Part shown: piece after piece, positions 21,939-27,064 of the stretch | Layout: each line of letters opens with the position of its first letter | How positions within the stretch are numbered: position 1 is the stretch's first letter | IMG/VR virus record: IMGVR_UViG_3300031251_000380 | Span: 1-27,064 of that record | DNA length: 27,064 nucleotides | Reading direction: 5' to 3' (one strand) | Origin: a virus | Position numbers and translations under genes: made by a program | The notes under the pieces: generated by a model | What the model saw: only the letters and a program-made list of their open reading frames with translations | Databases searched by the model: none | Told to the model about the DNA's origin: nothing

Positions 21939-22361
21939 ATGGCACAAAATGGATACTTTTCTTCATACAGTCCCCCAACAACAGCTACTAACTACACGGT
22001 TACTAGTACTTCAGCTCAGACTTTAACTACTGGTGGAGTTGTTATTGCAACGGTCACGCCTGTAGCCGGAACCTATCTAGTTGTAGCAAGCTGTAGTTTA
22101 ACAGCTTCAAGTGCGGCAGGTAACGTTGCCACGGTTGGTATATTATACAATGGGACGTATCAGACTGGCAGCTTGCATACAGCCACGCCTCAAAGCACAA
22201 ATACGAGTATTATTTATTCTAACGGCTTTCAAGCCATGACAATTGCAACAAATTGTATCTTGACTGTTAATGGTTCTATAGCCGTTACCTTAGCAGGTTA
22301 TACGAATACTGGCACCGTAACAGTTAACCCTTTAGTAATGAATTTAGTGAGGATAGCATAA
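21939..22361 (+). CDS. Small beta-sandwich appendage protein, 140 aa
   Basis: AAGGAG precedes the ATG. After a Tyr/Ser/Pro-rich N-terminus, residues about 20-60 run Val-Thr-Ser-Thr-Ser-Ala-Gln-Thr-Leu-Thr-Thr-Gly then Pro-Val-Ala-Gly-Thr-Tyr-Leu-Val-Val-Ala-Ser-Cys, the general order of C1q/TNF-like jelly rolls in phage fibre tips. Its C-terminus, Met-Asn-Leu-Val-Arg-Ile-Ala, would form the last strand. Comparable in layout to the 16918 protein. It is the last recognisable beta protein of the array. Trimeric tip module is a reasonable but unproven reading. Confidence 0.6.
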   Translation: MAQNGYFSSYSPPTTATNYTVTSTSAQTLTTGGVVIATVTPVAGTYLVVASCSLTASSAAGNVATVGILYNGTYQTGSLHTATPQSTNTSIIYSNGFQAMTIATNCILTVNGSIAVTLAGYTNTGTVTVNPLVMNLVRIA

Positions 22362-22543
22362 TGACTAATGATCAAATCATTGCAGCAATTACAACAGCTT
22401 TACAGACTCAAGATGTAAACGGCGAATACGCTAATGTTATTTTGTTGATGCAGGCGTCTATAATAAATAGCTTAGGTAGTATGCCGCCTGATCAACTGGC
22501 TAATATTTGCACACTTTTAAACATCAACACGAGTGGTTCTTAA
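22361..22543 (+). CDS. Small helical protein, 60 aa, unknown
   Basis: The ATG overlaps the preceding stop (TAATG), with GAGGAT upstream. Predicted helical: Asn-Asp-Gln-Ile-Ile-Ala-Ala-Ile-Thr-Thr-Ala-Leu near the start, then Asn-Val-Ile-Leu-Leu-Met-Gln-Ala and a Pro-Pro-Asp-Gln-Leu-Ala-Asn-Ile-Cys helix. No membrane segment long enough and no known motif. It is coupled to the end of the appendage array and precedes the zinc-ribbon gene; it may be an assembly factor, but there is no evidence for that. Confidence 0.55.
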   Translation: MTNDQIIAAITTALQTQDVNGEYANVILLMQASIINSLGSMPPDQLANICTLLNINTSGS

Positions 22544-22544
22544 T

Positions 22545-22721
22545 ATGAAAAATTTACGTAAACTTATAGCATTTATAAAACGAACCTTTGTCGCCGAATG
22601 CCCAAAGTGCCATAAGCATTTCTACGGTACAGAGAAACATTATCATCAAATAAAAATTAATAATAAACACTACCGAATAATATGTGGTAGATGCCAGGAG
22701 GAACATCAAATTGTAAAGTAA
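22545..22721 (+). CDS. Zinc-ribbon mini-protein, 58 aa
   Basis: A GTG at 22533 would extend the frame by four codons into the previous gene; ATG at 22545, one base after that stop, is the likelier start. A basic amphipathic N-terminus (Lys-Asn-Leu-Arg-Lys-Leu-Ile-Ala-Phe-Ile-Lys-Arg) is followed by two Cys pairs, CPKC (19-22) and CGRC (47-50), with many His residues between. This is the spacing of a small zinc ribbon. Such mini-proteins may bind nucleic acid or host proteins; no target can be read from the sequence. Confidence 0.6.
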   Translation: MKNLRKLIAFIKRTFVAECPKCHKHFYGTEKHYHQIKINNKHYRIICGRCQEEHQIVK

Positions 22722-22724
22722 AAC

Positions 22725-22741
22725 AGTTTATGTTATAAACT
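22725..22741. repeat. Perfect inverted repeat abutting the holin-like start codon
   Basis: AGTTTAT-GTT-ATAAACT ends at the base before the ATG at 22742, and no Shine-Dalgarno site is visible between. On the plus strand it could control initiation of the holin-like gene. On the minus strand the same hairpin is followed by GTTTTACTTT and could be a weak terminator for the opposing operon. The stem is AT-rich, so it is only moderately stable. Confidence 0.5.
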
Positions 22742-22957
22742 ATGGATCATTTAGACAGAATACACGACAAAATAACCAAGATAGAAGTAACCTTAGGCCA
22801 GCAGCACCAAGAACTTAAAGACCACATCCGCAGAACGGCATTGCTTGAGATACAAACTGAGCAATTTAAAAAATTAGTATATAAAATGGATGGTGGGGTT
22901 AAAGTCTTATTCGCTCTTCTCACCATCATCGAGATTATCTCGAAGCTCTGGCATTAG
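22742..22957 (+). CDS. XhlA/holin-like membrane protein, 71 aa
   Basis: Layout matches phage proteins annotated as XhlA or holin-like: an N-terminal acidic/basic coiled coil (Asp-Arg-Ile-His-Asp-Lys-Ile-Thr-Lys-Ile-Glu), then Asp-His-Ile-Arg-Arg-Thr-Ala-Leu-Leu-Glu (27-36), a Val-Tyr-Lys-Met-Asp-Gly-Gly hinge, and one C-terminal membrane helix (about 53-68) ending Lys-Leu-Trp-His. Family role: cytoplasmic-membrane permeabilisation or support of lysis; not proven for this one. No clear ribosome site; the start sits directly after a perfect inverted repeat. Its last 51 bases overlap the minus-strand Cys-rich gene. The lysozyme gene is on the opposite strand. Confidence 0.65.
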   Translation: MDHLDRIHDKITKIEVTLGQQHQELKDHIRRTALLEIQTEQFKKLVYKMDGGVKVLFALLTIIEIISKLWH

Positions 22958-23128
22958 TATAATTCCAGATTTTTCAGGTTTTGGATTAAGCTTACAAGCA
23001 CCACAACTACAACACTTTAGATACAGTGGATTAGTTGGATGCTCATACATCAAAGCTGCATGACATTCAAAACAAACCATCTCTAGATAGGTTGGTTCAA
23101 TGGGCGATTCTTTAGCTTTTCGTTCCAT
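22907..23128 (-). CDS. Cys-rich zinc-finger-like protein, 73 aa
   Basis: A strong GGAGGAGG lies 10 nt before the ATG at 23128, although the gene begins 46 nt inside the end of the HNH gene. Cys residues at 19 and 22 (CFEC) and a second cluster CCSCGAC (39-45) give enough ligands for a zinc-binding knuckle. The rest is polar with an acidic C-terminus. It is the last gene of the minus-strand operon and overlaps the plus-strand holin-like gene by 51 nt at its 3' end. Function unknown; a nucleic-acid-binding or protein-binding role is only a guess. Confidence 0.6.
   Translation of the reverse strand: MERKAKESPIEPTYLEMVCFECHAALMYEHPTNPLYLKCCSCGACKLNPKPEKSGIILMPELRDNLDDGEKSE
22929..22943. repeat. 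Inverted repeat in the convergent overlap
   Basis: TCGAGA-TTA-TCTCGA, a perfect 6-bp stem with a 3-nt loop, lies inside the 51-nt region coding on both strands. There is no T-run on either side, so it is not a classical intrinsic terminator, but it may stall or stabilise RNA ends where the two transcript sets meet. Confidence 0.4.
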
Positions 23129-23442
23129 ATCTTTGAATCCTCCTCCACATTTGGATTGTAGCTTTTAAACGACTGTAAATGTCCAAATACAAGGTGACAG
23201 TCTCTCCCAGAGTGCTCACATAAAGTAATTAAATTGTTAAGATCTAATTCTAACTCTGGATGGCTATGAAATGGCTTTTTATGGTGTACTTGTAATTTAT
23301 CCTTACCACCGCAAACTGCGCAAACACCGTAACTATTAAGGTGTTCTTTACGCACAGTGTGCCAATGGTTTGATCTGATATTCGTTACAGTAGTCTTTCC
23401 TTTTACAACGTCGTGAATATGTCTTAATAGCCTGTGTATCAT
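23083..23442 (-). CDS. HNH endonuclease, 119 aa
   Basis: The ATG overlaps the stop of the 217-aa gene (ATGA). The core shows the HNH pattern with zinc ligands: CAVC (41-44), LQVHHKKPF (50-58, His pair 53-54), Asn 69-70 then ITLC (72-75), and CHLVFGH (82-88). Trp-His-Thr-Val-Arg-Lys-Glu-His near 27-34 is typical of small phage HNH proteins. Such enzymes nick or cut DNA with a metal ion; in tailed phages they may be homing enzymes or may assist packaging beside terminase. Here no terminase is near, and the gene lies in the operon carrying helicase and lysozyme, so a free-standing homing-type nuclease or DNA-processing role is possible. Confidence 0.85.
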   Translation of the reverse strand: MIHRLLRHIHDVVKGKTTVTNIRSNHWHTVRKEHLNSYGVCAVCGGKDKLQVHHKKPFHSHPELELDLNNLITLCEHSGRDCHLVFGHLQSFKSYNPNVEEDSKIWNEKLKNRPLNQPI

Positions 23443-24092
23443 ATGTCAATCCAATATGTTGCATAGGGATTACTATAACTGGGCAAATAATATTGTGCTG
23501 CCACAGCTTTCATAACCTCAGGGGTTCCGTATATTTTAGTTTGTCGCCAATGCCAAAATTTACCTGATAAATTAGCAATCCAAGATTTACGTTTTGTAGC
23601 CTGCCATTGTAACCAATTTAAACGTCTAGAATCAGTATCTGAAATTGGACTACCAATACATGATGTCCCAATAACTAAGGCATTATATATGGCAAATGGA
23701 AACATCAAGAATGATGGTACACCGCGGGCTAATAAATAAGCGTAAACAAGTTGTGGATAGCGCCACATAGGAAAGACTAAGTGAAAATTGACAGCAATAT
23801 CAAATTCTGCATAGCCGGCAAGTACACCGATGTGGTTATCGATTACATCTGGAGATGGATCACCTGGTGCTCTATGTAAACAATGATCTGTCCCAATACA
23901 AGATGATATAAGCTGAGCGTAACGAGTGATGTCTTCATCTGTTAAACCCTCATTACGGTGTAGCATTATATAATATTCAGAGGTAAACATAGTTCCATTA
24001 TCAGAACCACGAAGAGTTCCCGGAGTGATAGGTCTTGGAGCCAATAACCCATTACCATCTATAAATGGTTGAAAGTCACTCTTAATATTCAT
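23439..24092 (-). CDS. Conserved phage protein of unknown function, 217 aa
   Basis: Start and stop overlap neighbours by four bases on both sides (ATGA), so it is fully coupled between the lysozyme and HNH genes. The N-terminus has Arg-Gly-Ser-Asp-Asn-Gly-Thr-Met-Phe-Thr-Ser-Glu-Tyr-Tyr (28-41), followed by HRAPGDPSPDVIDNHIGVLA (about 73-92), a hydrophobic middle, Asp-Thr-Asp-Ser-Arg-Arg-Leu-Asn-Trp-Leu near 152-161, and a C-terminal Met-Lys-Ala-Val-Ala-Ala-Gln-Tyr-Tyr segment ending Tyr-Trp-Ile-Asp-Ile. I recognise this as a recurring uncharacterised phage protein, by memory only. There is no signal peptide. The hydrophobic segment around 119-145 might be membrane-associated or a buried core. 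Many aromatic residues could suit carbohydrate binding, but this is speculation. Confidence 0.6.
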   Translation of the reverse strand: MNIKSDFQPFIDGNGLLAPRPITPGTLRGSDNGTMFTSEYYIMLHRNEGLTDEDITRYAQLISSCIGTDHCLHRAPGDPSPDVIDNHIGVLAGYAEFDIAVNFHLVFPMWRYPQLVYAYLLARGVPSFLMFPFAIYNALVIGTSCIGSPISDTDSRRLNWLQWQATKRKSWIANLSGKFWHWRQTKIYGTPEVMKAVAAQYYLPSYSNPYATYWIDI

Positions 24093-24526
24093 GCCACACC
24101 AGTGAGAAATAGCGCTCTTTCAGCTTCTCTACGTCTAGTCAAACCTTCAGATACCTTACCTCCCGCTTGATTCCACATTAGGAATCGTTCCGCAGCTATT
24201 TCAAAGTTACCTAAATTAATTTGCTTTAATAAACCAGAACCATTGAAGTTACCTAAGCCAATATTATAAGCTAGAGATACTAATGCAGAGAACTGATTTT
24301 CATTAACATCTACGTCTAGTCGATCAGATACGCCCTCTTCGAATCGACCTAAATCTTGTCTTAGCTGATTGTCAGCTTGCTCTCGAGTCCATATTAGGTC
24401 TGGTTTAACTTCTGGACCTGTATGTCCCCAGCCTATAGTCCATATACCGACTATATCTTGGTAAGATTTTAACTTGCAGCTTTCAAACTCTTTTATTAAA
24501 TCTAAACCTAATTCATTGATCTTCAT
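24089..24526 (-). CDS. Endolysin, lysozyme of glycoside hydrolase family 24
   Basis: 145 aa, GGAG before the ATG. The active-site triad of the T4-type lysozyme fold is present with exact family spacing: Glu15 (LIKEFES), Asp24 (YQDIVG) and Thr30 (IWTIGWGHTG, 28-37), equivalent to Glu11, Asp20 and Thr26 of T4 lysozyme. Later Asn-Gln-Phe-Ser-Ala-Leu-Val-Ser-Leu-Ala-Tyr-Asn-Ile-Gly and Gly-Leu-Thr-Arg-Arg-Arg-Glu-Ala-Glu-Arg-Ala-Leu-Phe are characteristic family helices. It cleaves the MurNAc-GlcNAc bond in peptidoglycan. No signal or SAR segment, so a holin is needed for release; the XhlA/holin-like gene at 22742 is on the opposite strand. Coupled to the 217-aa gene downstream. Confidence 0.93.
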   Translation of the reverse strand: MKINELGLDLIKEFESCKLKSYQDIVGIWTIGWGHTGPEVKPDLIWTREQADNQLRQDLGRFEEGVSDRLDVDVNENQFSALVSLAYNIGLGNFNGSGLLKQINLGNFEIAAERFLMWNQAGGKVSEGLTRRREAERALFLTGVA

Positions 24527-24569
24527 AACTACTCCAAAAAGATAAAGCCTTCCTTGGCATCATCTTAAA

Positions 24570-25427
24570 TTATCGTTGAACCATATCTGTAGTTTCGTTG
24601 AATTTTTTACATAATGTTTTTTCTGGATGTTCACTACAAATCTCTGAGATCTGATCTAAAACATCTTTTGTCATAGATGATTGGGGAACTGCTTCTCCTA
24701 CCCGGGTACTTGGTAATACTACGGGTAAACTCTCTAGTTCGTTGAATAAGAATCCTACTACATATTCATGAGGAACTGCTAATCCAAAGCCTAAATCGCT
24801 TGATCCGGCAAAGATAACTGCGCTAATTTTATTATCTTCTCCGTAAACGGCAGACCCTGAAGATCCAGGTTGAATTAGAGCGGATACTTGGATAGCATCA
24901 TAAGTTTGAATAATCGGCATAAGGCCCATAATCGCACATAAGAAAGCGGATTCGGGATTAGACATGTCTGCAGCAGAACATGCTCTTGTTCCAATTACTA
25001 CACTCACGACTCGTTTTGAAGAAAAATGTCCTCGGGTAATAATCGTTGGCGAAAGGTGGGGATGCCCGGATACGGTAACTACATCGAACATCTCAGGTGC
25101 TTCTGGCGAAATCTTAGCAATCGGCCCTGCATTACCTGAAGCTTCAATAAGACATAAATCATGTCTTTTTGATACCTTAAACGCAGATACTACGAATTTT
25201 TGACCGCTAATATTCTTAATTAATCCACCTGCTTTTACTACACCACAGACGTGGGCGTTGGTGAGGATATAGGAATTTTGATCGGTGGTGGCTACAATGG
25301 TGCCGCTTCCACCTGAATTTTCCATTAAATTGGTGATCATAACAGTAGAACGAGGGATAAACTTGTCAGGACTTGTACTACAAGCCATCAGACTTAACAT
25401 TGATAGAACGATAATAATTTTATTCAT
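24570..25427 (-). CDS. Lipoprotein trypsin-like serine protease
   Basis: 285 aa, AGGAG 7 nt before the ATG. The N-terminus is a lipoprotein signal: Lys at 3, hydrophobic 4-13, then lipobox LMAC with Cys16 as the lipidated residue; Ser at +2 suits outer-membrane sorting. The chymotrypsin-fold triad is visible: His59 (TNAHV), Asp90 (RHDLCLIE) and Ser190 (PGSSGSAV, 187-194). Thr/Gly-rich strands (SGGSGTIV near 38-45) and FGLAVPHE near 214-221 match trypsin-like proteases of the DegP/S1 group. No PDZ domain follows; the C-terminal 50 residues are polar with two Cys. Likely acts on surface or periplasmic proteins of the infected cell. Adjacent to helicase upstream and lysozyme downstream. Confidence 0.88.
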   Translation of the reverse strand: MNKIIIVLSMLSLMACSTSPDKFIPRSTVMITNLMENSGGSGTIVATTDQNSYILTNAHVCGVVKAGGLIKNISGQKFVVSAFKVSKRHDLCLIEASGNAGPIAKISPEAPEMFDVVTVSGHPHLSPTIITRGHFSSKRVVSVVIGTRACSAADMSNPESAFLCAIMGLMPIIQTYDAIQVSALIQPGSSGSAVYGEDNKISAVIFAGSSDLGFGLAVPHEYVVGFLFNELESLPVVLPSTRVGEAVPQSSMTKDVLDQISEICSEHPEKTLCKKFNETTDMVQR

Positions 25428-25437
25428 GCTTTTTCTC

Positions 25438-26754
25438 CTATTCTAATAATACAGGTTCTGCACCATAAATGTCACGAATTATTTTACATTGTTCTTTAAA
25501 ATGTGACTTTAACCATTTATGATCATTATTCAGAAATATGATAACTTTACAGCTTTCCTTACCTTTAAATTTACGAATACCCCTACCAATTTGTTGAATT
25601 AGCTGATTTTTAGACTTACCTAAACCAGCGATAATAATAAATTCGGAAGGTTTTGTATCAACACCTTCACCAACTACCCCCGTGGTGCCTACTATAGCTT
25701 TTAATTTACCTTCATTGAAGAACCGGATAATATCTTCTGAGTCGTCTGATTCGCCATTCGCGAATTGCAAACGAGCTAGCTCACTAATTATCTCCCCGTG
25801 CTTTATTTCCTTAACTAATACAAGAGTAGAGATACCGTTAGAACTAAGAGACTGCACAATGCTAGCAACAGTATCGTTAAGACGGTTATTATTAACCACA
25901 AGGGTGTTGTATACTTTAGCCCACGGAAGCCCTTCGTATTGTCCACGACTAACTTTAGATAATGACGACGTATCATAATAATAAAACTCCACAGGAACTA
26001 TATAACCTTTTTCAACTGCTTTGTGGTAATCAATAGAATATATTAACTGACCTGCAATACTCTCTAATAGGATATTTTCTTCTTCTCTTGATCTAAAGGC
26101 AGTACCAGTAAAAAAGAATCGATAATAGATATTTTTCCAAGATGTCTTATTCAATAAGCGATAAGTTTTAGATGCGGAGTGATGTGCTTCATCTATAATC
26201 AACATATCGTAATTATTAGCTTTTTTAAGTTTAGATGAATCTATATTCTCTATAGTTATATTATCTAATTTACCGAAGATGTTAATAAAAGACTCTGTAA
26301 GTTGTTTCTTAAGGGTTAGATTTGGAACTACTATAAGTGTGCGAACTTGCAAGGCATTTACTAATAATGCCATTGATATACTCTTGCCAAAGCCTGTTAC
26401 AGCGCTAATTGTTCCCCTATGAAACTTGACAGCCGAATCTACGATTTCTAATTGTTCAGGATAAGGCTCATAGTCAAACTTAGCCTTAAACATACCAGGT
26501 TTAGATATAGGCTGTTTGCGGGTATCAAGAGTAGCATAGTCGAAGTTGGATAGGTATCGGTGTACATAAGGCAGTAAACCTGTGCTAAAGGTACCTTTCT
26601 TCGTCAATAGGTACCGTTTCTCTGAATGCATACCACCATAGGGGGTGTATTTAGGTGGAAGTTTATACGAAAGTATCTCTTGTAGAGCTTTAGTCTGCTC
26701 TATAGATAACCCTTCAACCTTAGATTCACTGTTGCCTACCTCTAGTTTAATCAT
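25438..26754 (-). CDS. SF2 DNA/RNA helicase, UvsW-like
   Basis: 438 aa from ATG 26754, chosen over ATG 26781 because the 34-aa gene's TAA ends one base before it (TAATATG), a coupled start. Motifs: Q-like YPEQLEIVDSA (98-108), Walker A TGFGKS (120-125), Ia-like Ile-Val-Val-Pro-Asn (141-145), DEAH box (188-191), motif III TGTAF (216-220), motif V VGTTGVVGEGVD (355-366), motif VI QQIGRGIRK (387-395). These are the conserved blocks of superfamily 2 helicases of the type of T4 UvsW, used in replication, recombination or fork remodelling. Walker A has Phe where Ser is usual but retains Gly-Lys-Ser. It lies upstream of the protease gene (10 bp gap) behind the minus-strand promoter. Confidence 0.9.
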   Translation of the reverse strand: MIKLEVGNSESKVEGLSIEQTKALQEILSYKLPPKYTPYGGMHSEKRYLLTKKGTFSTGLLPYVHRYLSNFDYATLDTRKQPISKPGMFKAKFDYEPYPEQLEIVDSAVKFHRGTISAVTGFGKSISMALLVNALQVRTLIVVPNLTLKKQLTESFINIFGKLDNITIENIDSSKLKKANNYDMLIIDEAHHSASKTYRLLNKTSWKNIYYRFFFTGTAFRSREEENILLESIAGQLIYSIDYHKAVEKGYIVPVEFYYYDTSSLSKVSRGQYEGLPWAKVYNTLVVNNNRLNDTVASIVQSLSSNGISTLVLVKEIKHGEIISELARLQFANGESDDSEDIIRFFNEGKLKAIVGTTGVVGEGVDTKPSEFIIIAGLGKSKNQLIQQIGRGIRKFKGKESCKVIIFLNNDHKWLKSHFKEQCKIIRDIYGAEPVLLE

Positions 26755-26755
26755 A

Positions 26756-26860
26756 TTAGTATAAATCGGTGGGGCCACCATGTCTAATTGCTAGTAATAC
26801 TATGAAAAATGATAATATCGTTATTATCACACCTATCCACATAAAATATCTTCTACCCAT
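26756..26860 (-). CDS. Single-pass membrane mini-protein, 34 aa
   Basis: ATG at 26860 has AGGAG (26866-26870) 5 nt upstream and a near-consensus promoter just beyond. After Met-Gly-Arg-Arg-Tyr-Phe, residues 7-25 form one hydrophobic helix (Trp, Ile, Val, Thr, Leu, Phe, Ala), followed by Arg-His-Gly-Gly-Pro-Thr-Asp-Leu-Tyr, a charge pattern with the N-terminus inside. The stop is one base before the helicase ATG, so the two are translationally coupled. Function unknown; the placement as first gene of the operon suggests early expression. Confidence 0.65.
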   Translation of the reverse strand: MGRRYFMWIGVIITILSFFIVLLAIRHGGPTDLY

Positions 26861-26876
26861 AATTACTCCTACCAAT

Positions 26877-26905
26877 AGTATAAGATAAACTTATAAAATC
26901 GCCAA
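26877..26905 (-). promoter_or_regulatory. Sigma70-type promoter of the minus-strand operon
   Basis: Read on the minus strand: TTGGCG (26905-26900), exactly 17 nt, TATACT (26882-26877). Transcription would begin near 26870, at the AGGAG itself, so the leader would be only about 10 nt. It is close to the host consensus and suggests that this operon is read by host RNA polymerase. No phage-type GGACA motif is present here. Confidence 0.65.
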
Positions 26906-27010
26906 GAAAATATTTATTTTATTACACTATTGCTTTTTCTTTAAAAATATGATAATCCTGTAGATATACAGATTATCTATTCAAATTCACTACTTACATC
27001 TTAACTAAAT

Positions 27011-27057
27011 AAAGGGGTTAACACCCCTTTAAAACCCCGAAAATTCTAACGAATTTT
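27011..27057. repeat. Two tandem hairpins with the same TAAC loop
   Basis: AAAGGGGT-TAAC-ACCCCTTT (27011-27030) is followed by AAAATTC-TAAC-GAATTTT (27040-27057). Read on the minus strand the first is followed by ATTTAG, so it may be a weak terminator for a gene to the right. The stretch 26906-27064 has no convincing ORF. Confidence 0.5.
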
Positions 27058-27064
27058 ATGTTAC

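Noticed and set aside
13338-22361. A diversity-generating retroelement acting on the appendage genes.
   Set aside because: No reverse transcriptase gene or template/variable repeat pair with adenine-biased changes is visible in this window.
24345-24370. Fourth copy of the GGACA-ATAGACAAG element on the minus strand (TAAGACAAGATTTAG).
   Set aside because: The GGACA half is missing and the site is inside the lysozyme coding sequence; only a partial chance match.
25682-25978. Plus-strand frame of 98 residues within the helicase gene.
   Set aside because: Antisense to conserved helicase motif V and its surroundings; no ribosome site.

Overview
This window looks like part of the genome of a virulent short-tailed (podovirus-type) tailed phage of a probably Gram-negative host. 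About 22.9 kb of plus-strand genes in virion order face a shorter minus-strand block. The short-tail assignment rests on a nozzle/hub-type protein, a run of three ejection-type proteins and the absence of any tape-measure, sheath or tube gene. The Gram-negative inference rests mainly on a lipobox signal peptide in one phage gene. The DNA is AT-rich. No integrase, portal, terminase, polymerase or tRNA gene is visible here.

Layout, plus strand. Positions 1-441 hold the possible tail end of an upstream gene, a sigma70-like promoter, two very small genes and a long structured leader. Positions 442-1167 encode an abundant-looking virion protein, closed by a strong intrinsic terminator. Positions 1242-7150 carry the head-to-tail and tail genes: an Fn3-fused adaptor-like protein, a small membrane protein, a 98-residue protein, a tail-collar fibre and a 1081-residue nozzle-like protein. 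Then come a 46-residue ORF, a GNAT-like protein, and three large proteins (365, 651 and 817 aa) with the features of ejected internal proteins. Positions 13338-22361 form a modular array of about a dozen beta-rich appendage proteins that share shuffled sequence cassettes. After it come small helical, zinc-ribbon and XhlA/holin-like genes.

Layout, minus strand (26860 down to 22907). A sigma70-like promoter feeds a coupled gene string: a 34-residue membrane protein, an SF2 (UvsW-like) helicase, a lipoprotein trypsin-like protease, a GH24 lysozyme, a 217-residue phage protein of unknown function, an HNH endonuclease and a small Cys-rich protein. The two blocks converge with a 51-nt overlap of coding sequence.

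The most interesting signal is a 15-nt element, GGACA(C/T/A)ATAGACAAG. It occurs three times, each time in the leader of a late gene block (442, 7771, 13338), and each copy is followed about 12-17 nt later by a short GC-containing hairpin. I read it as a candidate promoter of a phage-type (single-subunit) RNA polymerase plus a protective 5' hairpin. Other highlights are the cassette-shuffled appendage array with a GC-rich mosaic patch, the phage lipoprotein protease, recurring G7 tracts in five virion genes, and several genes below 60 codons that are easily overlooked.
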